Shown: positions 8,840-16,084 of the stretch, one piece after another
Numbering within the stretch: the first letter of the stretch is position 1
Layout of the letters: each line of letters starts with the position of its first letter
Origin: Danxiaibacter flavus
GTDB lineage: Bacteria > Bacteroidota > Bacteroidia > Chitinophagales > Chitinophagaceae
Assembly: GCF_041060425.1 (NCBI RefSeq)
Contig: NZ_JAULBC010000001.1
Location: 1,302,001-1,366,000, forward strand
Reading direction: 5' to 3'
Length of the DNA: 64,000 nt
The notes under the pieces: generated by a model
Databases searched by the model: none
Seen by the model: the letters and a program-made list of their open reading frames with translations, nothing else
Told to the model about the DNA's origin: nothing
Made by a program: the position numbers and the translations under genes

Positions 8840-9643
8840 ATGAGGCAGGATTATACTGTATTGTTCAATGTTTTGTGGCAGCATGATTTCTATGCGGGCT
8901 CAATGCCCTCTTTGTTTACTGTGAAGCCTGATGAAGAAACACTTCATTTAATGAAGCGGTATCAAGTTGTGTACAAAACCTATGCCAATAGCCTTTCAGT
9001 TCTTTTTGATCAGTCGCTTATTCAAGCTGATGACGCCCGCGAAACCTTTCTGCAACAACCTTTGCTGTTTACGTTTTTTCTGTATTGTAATGATCCGTAT
9101 TTGTTGAACTATACGGATGGCTTGCAAAATTTTCAGGTTGGACGGCAAGTGTTGCATTTCTATAATAATAATGATTTGCTACATAAAGCCACCTCCGTTA
9201 GTGACGCGGATATTGCAGCCGCCGAACTTCTTTTGCCGGATTTGTTTGGCGCCGCACCAATGGCTGTAGTTGAAATAAGCTTGAAACCGGGTATGCCCCT
9301 GGATTTGCAGATACGGTTTAAAAGCCTGGCAACCATATGGCGGTATGTGGTAGTAACAACACATCTTAAACAGCTTAACGCACCTGCTGTTATAAACAAA
9401 GAAAGCAAAGAACTTTTTATAGGACCAGAGCCGTTGGTGTTACCCGATAACAAGCAGGCGCTATGTTTCAGGTCGCGAGCGCCTATACAGCTTGCGTACA
9501 GGTGTTCGCAGAGTTTTCAGCTGGTGGATAATTATGATGAAGTGACGAAGAAGTATAAAGTCGTTTTGCAATCACTTCCGGTACCGGATGTGACCAAGCT
9601 TTCGGTGATAAGCCGCGAACGGTATTCAGAAATCATTATTTAA
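8840..9643 (+). CDS. Unrecognised eCIS-cluster protein, 267 aa
   Basis: I do not recognise the family. The protein has no signal peptide or membrane segment. The first half is mainly helical (YTVLFNVLWQHDFYAGS, RYQVVYKTYANSLSVLF). The second half looks beta-rich (VVEISLKPGMPLDLQIRFKS, ATIWRYVVVTTHL, KVVLQSLPVPDVTKLSVISR). It lies between the DUF4255 cap gene and the sheath gene, same strand, 76 bases after the cap gene and 22 before the sheath gene, so it is probably co-expressed with them. A structural or assembly role at the cap end is an inference from position alone. Confidence 0.8.
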   Translation: MRQDYTVLFNVLWQHDFYAGSMPSLFTVKPDEETLHLMKRYQVVYKTYANSLSVLFDQSLIQADDARETFLQQPLLFTFFLYCNDPYLLNYTDGLQNFQVGRQVLHFYNNNDLLHKATSVSDADIAAAELLLPDLFGAAPMAVVEISLKPGMPLDLQIRFKSLATIWRYVVVTTHLKQLNAPAVINKESKELFIGPEPLVLPDNKQALCFRSRAPIQLAYRCSQSFQLVDNYDEVTKKYKVVLQSLPVPDVTKLSVISRERYSEIII

Positions 9644-9665
9644 TCATTTAAAATACAATTGAATT

Positions 9666-11177
9666 ATGGCCACATCATACATGACCCCGGGCGTATATAT
9701 TGTAGAAAAAAATGCCTTTCCGGGTTCTGCTGTAGCAGTTGCTACAGCCGTGCCCGTGTTTGTGGGTTATACACAAAAAGCAGAGCGTAACGGTAAAAGC
9801 TTGCTGCATGTGCCTACGCGCATTACATCATTCGCTGAGTATGTTGAAAATTTTGGTGGTGGATTTAAGCCGCGTTTTAAAATAGCTGAGGCTGATCCTA
9901 CAAAAAAACAGGAGACCTTTACCATCAATACAAAGAAGTATACGGTCGACATCAATGCGGGTCATAAGGCGCTTTTTTATAATTGTATGCGTCTTTTTTA
10001 TGCAAACGGAGGCAGTAATTGCTATGTTATGTCCATAGGTACTTATGGAGACAAACCAGATGGTTTCACAATTGCATTGGAAGATTATATGGGTAATGAT
10101 ACAAAACCCAATGTTTTCGAAATACTAAAAAAAGAATTTGAACCTACACTAGTTGTATTACCTGATGCTATTGCAATGGATAGTGTTGAGGATTGCTACA
10201 GCCTGTATGGTAATGTACTGACACATGCAGCCAACACACAAAGCCGCTTTGGTATTTTTGATGTTGCCTATCAATCGCCCTCCGAAAAAATGGACGATGT
10301 GATAAAATTGTTCAGAGATAAAATTGGTATCAACGAACTGAATTATGGTGCCGCATATTACCCCTGGTTAAAAACTTCCATTGTTCAGGCTTCTGAAATT
10401 GATTTTCAAAACCTTGACGTAAGCGTTGATCTTTCCGCCTTGCTGCCTGAAGATAAAGCCAAAGCCGTGGTTGCAGCATGGGTTGCTTTGACTGACGATA
10501 AGAAAGATGATGCCGCAAAAACAAACTATCATCAATCTCTTAAAGCGTCAAGTCCAACTTATGTAGCAGTTCTTGAAGAAATAAGAGCAAGGCTGAATGA
10601 GTTGCCGCCAAGCGCTGCAATGGCGGGTTTATATACATTTATTGACAACTCAAGAGGCGTTTGGAAGGCTCCGGCTAATGCTTCGCTGAGTATGGTAAAT
10701 AGTCCATTGGTAAATGTTTCGAGCGAAGAGCAGCAGAACCTTAATGTAGATGTTTTGGGCGGCAAATCAATTAATGTGATCAGAACGTTTCCGGGAATCG
10801 GAACATTGGTATGGGGTGCAAGAACACTTGATGGCAATAGCCAGGATTGGCGATATGTGAACGTTCGCAGAACACTTATTATGATCGAGCAATCACTCAA
10901 GCTAGCTACAAGATCCTATGTGTTTGAACCAAATAACGTGTCCACATGGGTTACTGTCAGCAGCATGATCAATAACTTTCTGTATAACCTCTGGAACCAG
11001 GGCGCACTTGCGGGTGCTGTGCCTGCACAGGCTTACAATGTCCAGATCGGCCTGGGGTCAACCATGACGCCAACAGATATACTGGACGGAATTATGCGGA
11101 TCAACGTTGGCGTGGCCATCGTTCGCCCTGCAGAATTTATCATCATCACATTCCAGCAAAAACAGCAGGAGTCATAA
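9666..11177 (+). CDS. eCIS contractile sheath protein (Afp2/3/4-like)
   Basis: The 503-aa protein has the phage tail sheath N-terminus MTPGVYIVEKNAFPGSAVAVA with VPVFVGYTQKA, and the conserved C-terminal half: SINVIRTFPGIGTLVWGART, WRYVNVRRTLIMIEQSLKLA, then FVFEPNN-type and NLWNQGALAG segments. Sheath subunits surround the inner tube and contract to drive it into a target membrane. Only one sheath gene is present, whereas Afp and PVC have three paralogues. It sits between the unknown 267-aa gene and the two tube genes in one operon. Confidence 0.95.
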   Translation: MATSYMTPGVYIVEKNAFPGSAVAVATAVPVFVGYTQKAERNGKSLLHVPTRITSFAEYVENFGGGFKPRFKIAEADPTKKQETFTINTKKYTVDINAGHKALFYNCMRLFYANGGSNCYVMSIGTYGDKPDGFTIALEDYMGNDTKPNVFEILKKEFEPTLVVLPDAIAMDSVEDCYSLYGNVLTHAANTQSRFGIFDVAYQSPSEKMDDVIKLFRDKIGINELNYGAAYYPWLKTSIVQASEIDFQNLDVSVDLSALLPEDKAKAVVAAWVALTDDKKDDAAKTNYHQSLKASSPTYVAVLEEIRARLNELPPSAAMAGLYTFIDNSRGVWKAPANASLSMVNSPLVNVSSEEQQNLNVDVLGGKSINVIRTFPGIGTLVWGARTLDGNSQDWRYVNVRRTLIMIEQSLKLATRSYVFEPNNVSTWVTVSSMINNFLYNLWNQGALAGAVPAQAYNVQIGLGSTMTPTDILDGIMRINVGVAIVRPAEFIIITFQQKQQES

Positions 11178-11227
11178 AACAGCTGCATTATCTGAAACAA
11201 AATAATTCAATTTTAAAAAAATAATTT

Positions 11228-11692
11228 ATGGCAGACGATAACGGCGCCAAACAATCAGCCGCCACTTGGCCCCTTGTAAAATTTCAGTTCCAGGTAACTA
11301 TTGGAAGCGACGAGATCATGTTCCAGGAAGTTACGGGACTTACATCAGAAACCCAGGTAATAGAATACCGCGTTGGTAACAGCAAGGCATTCACCAATGT
11401 TAAAATGCCCGGTCTTAAAAAGTATGGAAACGTTACTTTGAAGAAAGGTATTTTTAAAGATGATAAGAAACTATGGGATATGTACAATAAAGTAACGATG
11501 AATACTTTTGAACGCGTTACTGTAGTTATCAGCCTGCTGGATGAAGCAAACGGTGTTGCTATGTCCTGGAACCTAACCAATGCCTTCCCTGCAAAAATGA
11601 CCGTGACTGATATGAAAGCAGATGCCAATGAGCCCGCCATAGAAACTATGGAGCTGGCACATGAAGGTCTAACGCTTGCAGCCAAGTCATAA
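11228..11692 (+). CDS. eCIS inner tube protein 1 (Afp1/Afp5, gp19-like)
   Basis: This 154-aa protein has the T4 gp19-like tube pattern: FQFQVTIGSDEIMFQEVTGL, then the KMPGLKKYGNVTLKKGIF strand pair, a WDMYN helix and a C-terminal AIETMELAHEGLTL strand. Tube proteins stack as hexamers inside the sheath and house the cargo. It directly follows the sheath gene, and a second, divergent tube paralogue follows it. It is probably the major tube subunit because it is next to the sheath; which of the two is major is not provable here. Confidence 0.93.
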   Translation: MADDNGAKQSAATWPLVKFQFQVTIGSDEIMFQEVTGLTSETQVIEYRVGNSKAFTNVKMPGLKKYGNVTLKKGIFKDDKKLWDMYNKVTMNTFERVTVVISLLDEANGVAMSWNLTNAFPAKMTVTDMKADANEPAIETMELAHEGLTLAAKS

Positions 11693-11819
11693 ACAAAATT
11701 GATAAACTGAAGTGTAGCAGTACAAAGATGAGCACATTTGCATTTGCAGGAATTGATCGATAAATAAACCTGTAGCTGCATGTGCTCATTACTGCATGAT
11801 ATGCATTAATAAATAAAGC

Positions 11820-12260
11820 ATGGCTTATCCGTATGATGTTCCGGTAAGTTTTCGTTTCAATGTAAAAATTCAGGATGCCGGCGGAGAGTATGAAGGCAGT
11901 TTCCAGGATGTAAGCGGCCTTAATGTAAGTATAGAAATGGAGACTATTAATGAAGGTGGTGTGAATGATTACTCATACAAAATTCCTAAACGGGTTAAGT
12001 ATGATAACCTTGTCTTGAAACGTGGACTTTTGAAAAGCTCATCTCTTGTTACATGGATAAACGATGCTGTTCGGAATTTTAAATTTTCAACGAGGAAAAT
12101 AGATGTGCTTCTGCTTGATGAAGAAATGAATCCGTTGGTTACATGGTCTTTTTTTGATGCTTATCCTGTGTCAGTGAAAGTGTCTGATCTTAAAGCAAAA
12201 GAGAACGAACTGGTATTTGAAAGTCTTGAGTTTGCATACAGCTATTTTGAAAGGAGTTAA
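11820..12260 (+). CDS. eCIS inner tube protein 2 (tube initiator paralogue)
   Basis: The 146-aa product repeats the gp19-like plan with a different sequence: VPVSFRFNVKIQDAGGEYEGSFQDVSGL, then YDNLVLKRGLL, a WINDAVRNF helix, and LVTWSFFDAYPVSVKVSDL. In Afp and PVC such paralogues (Afp1/Afp5) start or end the tube near the baseplate. Here it precedes the tube-base and spike genes, so a baseplate-proximal tube ring is likely. Confidence 0.9.
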   Translation: MAYPYDVPVSFRFNVKIQDAGGEYEGSFQDVSGLNVSIEMETINEGGVNDYSYKIPKRVKYDNLVLKRGLLKSSSLVTWINDAVRNFKFSTRKIDVLLLDEEMNPLVTWSFFDAYPVSVKVSDLKAKENELVFESLEFAYSYFERS

Positions 12261-12271
12261 ATGTTTTTACC

Positions 12272-12433
12272 ATGCCGTTAGAGATTAGAGAACTGGTTAT
12301 TAAGGTAACCGTTGAAGAAACAACCGCAAAGCCCGTCGCTGGCGCGGAACAGTTAGCAAGTGTGAAGGCTGACATTGTGAAAGAATGCATCGAAAAAATT
12401 ATGCGCAAGCTTGAGCAGTCCAACGAAAGATAA
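12272..12433 (+). CDS. DUF5908-like small eCIS protein, 53 aa
   Basis: An ATG at 12272 opens a 53-codon gene beginning MPLEIRELVIKVTVEE and ending IEKIMRKLEQSNER. The start is 11 bases after the tube gene stop and its end is 5 bases before the next gene, so it fills the gap exactly within the operon. The MPxEIRELVIKxTV start matches the DUF5908 family, small proteins found in Bacteroidota injection-system loci. The layout is a beta strand, a linker and a C-terminal amphipathic helix. The function is unknown. Confidence 0.75.
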   Translation: MPLEIRELVIKVTVEETTAKPVAGAEQLASVKADIVKECIEKIMRKLEQSNER

Positions 12434-12438
12434 TTGTT

Positions 12439-13104
12439 ATGGCATTAGTAAAACTAAAACTGCAATCGTTTGAAAGCCCTGTGTGTTCAGGTAATCCCCT
12501 TAAAACAATTTATGCAGTTGTTAATCCGGAGAACTACTCAAAGGACTTTGCAATTAATTACGGGAAACCCAAGGTGCAGGCGAACTCTGCACAAACACTG
12601 TTTTTTTCAGATATTGGCGATGATACATTAACACTAAATAAACTGATCATCGATGGCACAGGGGTTATTCCATTGGAAGGAGCCGACGATGTGGATGATT
12701 ATATTCAAATGCTTGAAGCTGTTGTGTATAAATACAACGGCAACATGCACAGTCCGCCTTATGTAAAAATTACCTGGGGTAACCTGATCTTTAAAGGGGT
12801 ATGCACTTCATTCAAAACAAATTATCAACTGTTCAGGCCCGACGGTAAAGCGTTGCGTGCTACAGTTGATATTGTGTTTAAATCCACGGTTGATCCTAAA
12901 ACGAAGGCACAGCAGGCAAATAATAAGTCTGCCGATCTAACGCATGTGCGCACTGTTAAAGGCGGTGATACGTTGCCCTTAATGACATACAGGATTTATG
13001 GCGACAGCTCGTTCTACCTCGAAGTCGCAAAAGCAAACGGATTGGATAATATTCATGCGATAAAGCCTGGCGACCAGATCTATTTTCCTCCATTAAAAAA
13101 ATAA
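12439..13104 (+). CDS. eCIS tube-base adaptor with C-terminal LysM domain (Afp7-like)
   Basis: The 221-aa protein starts with the CIS tube-like domain (about 1-155: VVNPENYSKDFAINYGKPK, TLFFSDIGDDTLTLNKLIIDGTG, FKGVCTSFKTNYQLFRPDGKALRATVDI) and ends with a LysM domain (about 170-220: VKGGDTLPLMTYRIYGDSSFY...NIHAIKPGDQIYFPPL). Afp7/Pvc7 proteins join the tube to the spike hub, as gp53/gp54-type adaptors do in phages. The spike gene starts 2 bases after its stop, so translation is probably coupled. Confidence 0.92.
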   Translation: MALVKLKLQSFESPVCSGNPLKTIYAVVNPENYSKDFAINYGKPKVQANSAQTLFFSDIGDDTLTLNKLIIDGTGVIPLEGADDVDDYIQMLEAVVYKYNGNMHSPPYVKITWGNLIFKGVCTSFKTNYQLFRPDGKALRATVDIVFKSTVDPKTKAQQANNKSADLTHVRTVKGGDTLPLMTYRIYGDSSFYLEVAKANGLDNIHAIKPGDQIYFPPLKK

Positions 13105-13106
13105 TT

Positions 13107-14909
13107 ATGCCTGCACAGGTGCCGGGACAAAATATTGTAGATCCTTTAGTTCGCGTGGTTATTATGGTTAATGGGTCGGCCATTGATGAAGCCTTTGCGG
13201 TAGTATCTATTTATGTTCAGCATGAAATCAACAGGATTTCGTTTGCTGAAATTGTACTTGTAGGCGATCCCAAGCCGGATGGAAATGGCTTTGATTTTAC
13301 CAATGGAGAAACTTTTAACCCCGGGAATGTTATAGATATAAAAGCCGGTTATGGTGAAGACGCACAAGACAGCATTTTTACGGGTTATATTGTAAAACAT
13401 ATCCTGGAAACAAATGAAGGCGAAGGTTTGTTGTTGCGTCTTGTGTGTAAGCATAAGGCAGTAGCAATGACCATGAGCCGCAAGGACAATCAATATGAAC
13501 AGAAAACTGACAGTGATATCATTAGTTCTATCATAGGGCAATATGGGCTAAGCACTCAGGTTGATAGTACCACTGAACAAGGAGAGCTGTTCTACCAAAA
13601 GTTGGCAACAGATTGGGACATTATATTATCACGGGCAGAAATAAATGGTTTCCTGATTTTTTTAGATGGAACTGATGTGGTAGTTGGCAAACCTAAGTTT
13701 TCCGCGGACGCAGTTCTTAGAGTTGCTTATGGCGAGTCGATCATAGAATTTAAAGGCGTGCTCAATGCAGAAAAACAGGCAACATCTGTGCAGGCAAGCG
13801 CATGGGATATTAAAACACTGGAACTGATAAAATCTACTGCATCTGAACCTGCACTCAATAGTCAGGGTAATGTAACTGCAAAGTCTCTTTCAGAGCAACT
13901 AGGTCAGGGAGAAGCATATTTAAGCTCCGCAACGCCACTCACGCAGGCTGAAATAAAGGCGTGGGCTGATAACCACTTGCTTCGGTTAAGATTGCAGGCT
14001 TTAAAAGGTTCAGTGAAATTTATCGGCAGTGCATTAGCGAAAACAGGCTGCCTGATAGAGCTGGCTGGCGTTGGAGAAAAGTTTAACGGTAATGCCTTTG
14101 TGTCGGCTGTAACACAGGAAATTAAAGACGGCAACTGGACAACCGGTGTTAAGTTTGGTCTCGATCAGCAATACGTGTATGAAATGCCGGGTTTTTCCTA
14201 TCCGTCTGCGGCAGGACAATTACCCGGGATACAAGGTTTACAGGTGGCAACAGTATCAAAATTGTCTGAAGATCCGCAGAGTTTGTACAGAATACAGGTA
14301 AGCATTCCGGGCAACGCCGAATCCCCGGTTAGTGCCTGGGCCCGCTATTCCAACTTCTACGGAACGGCTGCTGCTGGTGCTGGTTTTTTCCCTGAAGTTG
14401 GTGATGAAGTCGTGATAGGATTTTTGGAAAATGATCCGAGATTTCCTGTGATCCTTGGTTCGTTGTATGGTAGTAAAAAAGCATCACCCAATGAGTTAAA
14501 GGATGAAAACAATTACATCAAATCGCTTACTACAAAAAGTAAAATGAAATTGTCGTTTGACGACGAAAAAAAGATCATTAAGATTGAAACACCGGCAGGA
14601 AATAATATTGTTTTTAGTGACGACAGCAAAGCAATTGAAATAACAGATCAGAATAGTAATTCAGTAAAAATGTCTTCGTCTGGAGTTGAGATCACTAGTA
14701 ATAAAGATATAAAACTGACAGCTACAGGAAACATCGAGCTAAGCGCGACAGGAAAGGTTTCAATATCTGCTACGCAGGATGCTGAAGTTTCAGGTCTTAA
14801 TGTTAATGCCACAGCGCAAGTGGGCTTTACCGCAAAAGGTAATGCTACTGCCGAGCTTTCAGCATCTGGTCAGACAACGGTGAAGGGGGCGATGGTGATG
14901 ATTAATTAG
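13107..14909 (+). CDS. eCIS spike protein, VgrG/gp27-gp5-like (Afp8-like)
   Basis: This 600-aa protein combines a gp27-like base (about 1-360, with a phage late-control-D pattern such as IDIKAGYGEDAQDSIFTGYI), a gp5-type OB fold (about 395-455, GAGFFPEVGDEVVIGFLEND and FPVILGSLYG), and a C-terminal beta-helix rich in Ser/Thr/Lys (about 500-600, ITSNKDIKLTATGNIELSAT). It trimerises to form the central needle that carries the PAAR tip. There is no extra enzymatic extension. The next gene, PAAR, is separated by 443 bases of repeats, the only large gap inside the structural cluster. Confidence 0.94.
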   Translation: MPAQVPGQNIVDPLVRVVIMVNGSAIDEAFAVVSIYVQHEINRISFAEIVLVGDPKPDGNGFDFTNGETFNPGNVIDIKAGYGEDAQDSIFTGYIVKHILETNEGEGLLLRLVCKHKAVAMTMSRKDNQYEQKTDSDIISSIIGQYGLSTQVDSTTEQGELFYQKLATDWDIILSRAEINGFLIFLDGTDVVVGKPKFSADAVLRVAYGESIIEFKGVLNAEKQATSVQASAWDIKTLELIKSTASEPALNSQGNVTAKSLSEQLGQGEAYLSSATPLTQAEIKAWADNHLLRLRLQALKGSVKFIGSALAKTGCLIELAGVGEKFNGNAFVSAVTQEIKDGNWTTGVKFGLDQQYVYEMPGFSYPSAAGQLPGIQGLQVATVSKLSEDPQSLYRIQVSIPGNAESPVSAWARYSNFYGTAAAGAGFFPEVGDEVVIGFLENDPRFPVILGSLYGSKKASPNELKDENNYIKSLTTKSKMKLSFDDEKKIIKIETPAGNNIVFSDDSKAIEITDQNSNSVKMSSSGVEITSNKDIKLTATGNIELSATGKVSISATQDAEVSGLNVNATAQVGFTAKGNATAELSASGQTTVKGAMVMIN

Positions 14910-14913
14910 GCTG

Positions 14914-15183
14914 AAAGCCTAAAGCCTAAAGCCCAAAGCTTAAAACTTAGTTGGTCCGATGATGGAACTACTGCGCGACAATCATATGTTGTTCAAGATT
15001 AAATAAGCTTAAAGCCTAAAGCTCAAAGCTTAAAACTTAGTTGGTTCGATGATGAAACTACTGAGCGACAATCATATGTTGTTCAAGATTAAATAAGCTT
15101 AAAGCCTAAAGCTCAAAGCTTAAAACTTAGTTGGTTCGATGATGGAACTACTGCGCGACAATCATATGTTGTTCAAAATTAAA
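14914..15183. repeat. Tandem repeat, three near-identical 90-bp copies between spike and PAAR genes
   Basis: A unit containing TTGGTTCGATGATG and ACAATCATATGTTGTTCAAG repeats with an exact period of 90 (marker positions 14951, 15041, 15131). Neighbouring copies differ at only about three bases over the core, so the amplification is recent. Each copy contains a 15-codon mini-frame (MMELLRDNHMLFKIK) and, in another frame, SLKLSWSDDGTTARQSYVVQ. The changes between copies alter amino acids in both frames, so coding is doubtful. Confidence 0.9.
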
Positions 15184-15214
15184 CAGGTTAAAAAATGAAA
15201 CCTATTCAAAATTA

Positions 15215-15340
15215 AGTACTTCGTACCTCGTACTTCGTACCTCGTACTTCGTACTTGAAAAAATATTATTAACAGTCGAAACTCAAACGATAACACACAC
15301 AAGCTTTAAGCTTTAAGCTTTGGGCTTTGAGCTTTAAGCT
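15215..15340. repeat. GTAC-type and AGCT-type short-period repeats before the PAAR gene
   Basis: At 15215-15256 the phrase CGTACTTCGTACCT repeats with GTAC every 8 to 10 bases. At 15300-15340 AAGCTTTAAGCTTTAAGC-type runs repeat with period 7 to 10. Both belong to repeat families found at several other gene ends in the window. They finish 12 bases before the PAAR start and leave room for a leader of any kind. Confidence 0.7.
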
Positions 15341-15352
15341 AAAAAAAATTCT

Positions 15353-15655
15353 ATGGGAATGATGGCCGCCAGACTAACGGACATGCATACATGTCCTATG
15401 CAAACACCGGGACTTCCTCCAATACCGCATGTTGGTGGCCCGATTGTAGGTCCCGGAGCTCCAACTGTATTGATTGGCAATTTGCCGGCGGCAGTGTTGG
15501 GCGACAGCCTTGTTTGTGTTGGTCCCCCCGATTCAATAGTTAAGGGTTCTGCTACTGTTCTTATTTGTGGTAAACCCGCGGCGCGCATGGGCGATACAAC
15601 AGCTCATGGTGGCACAATAGTTTTAGGATGTCCTAACGTTTTAATTGGTGGATGA
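15353..15655 (+). CDS. PAAR spike-tip protein (Afp10-like)
   Basis: The 100-aa protein is a single PAAR domain: AARLTDMHTCP at the start with H12 and C14, GGPIVGPGAPTVLIGNLPAAVLGD in the middle, KGSATVLICGKPAARMGD, and TTAHGG with a final CPNVLIGG. The His/Cys residues are the usual zinc ligands at the tip. PAAR proteins sharpen the VgrG trimer for membrane piercing. The stop overlaps the next start (ATGA), so it is coupled to the gp25-like gene. Confidence 0.95.
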   Translation: MGMMAARLTDMHTCPMQTPGLPPIPHVGGPIVGPGAPTVLIGNLPAAVLGDSLVCVGPPDSIVKGSATVLICGKPAARMGDTTAHGGTIVLGCPNVLIGG

Positions 15656-16083
15656 TGGAACAAAATAGCATGCAATCGTTTCTCGGAAAGGGGTGGGGAT
15701 TTCCTCCTGCTTTTGATAAAATGAATAACAGCGTTCAAATGATAGAAGATATGCTTGATGTGGAAGAAAGCATACGCATCATCCTGGACACGATCCCCGG
15801 TGAAAGGGTTATGCAGCCAGAGTTTGGTTGCTATATCAAAAAACTTGTATTTGAAAAAGCTGATTCGAATTTTTTAAATGAGGCCCAGGATATGATCCGT
15901 CATGCATTGTTGAATTTTGAACCGCGAGTTGTTTTTAATGATGTAAAGGTCATTGATGAAAATTTTGACGAGGGGGTTATTATTCTTTCGATCAACTATA
16001 CGCTCAGTATTACAAATACACGACATAACATTGTCTATCCTTTCTATCTCGACGAAGGTACAAACATAGGGGAGATGAAATAG
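15652..16083 (+). CDS. Baseplate wedge protein, gp25/gpW-like (Afp9-like)
   Basis: This 143-aa protein contains the gp25-like lysozyme-related domain without catalytic features: VEESIRIILDTIPGERVMQPEFGC, then IRHALLNFEPRVVFNDVKV and a C-terminal VIILSINYTLSITNTRHNIVYPF. gp25-like proteins anchor the first sheath ring and form the inner baseplate. The start overlaps the PAAR stop by four bases; an ATG one codon later (15655) is an alternative. The next gene follows after 1 base. Confidence 0.93.
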   Translation: MMEQNSMQSFLGKGWGFPPAFDKMNNSVQMIEDMLDVEESIRIILDTIPGERVMQPEFGCYIKKLVFEKADSNFLNEAQDMIRHALLNFEPRVVFNDVKVIDENFDEGVIILSINYTLSITNTRHNIVYPFYLDEGTNIGEMK

Positions 16084-16084
16084 T

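Noticed and set aside
9160..9453. Antisense frames in the unknown 267-aa gene
   Set aside because: Shadow of the + strand coding frame; no start signal or family match.
14914..15183. CRISPR array
   Set aside because: The copies are contiguous 90-bp units without distinct spacers, and no cas genes are in the window.
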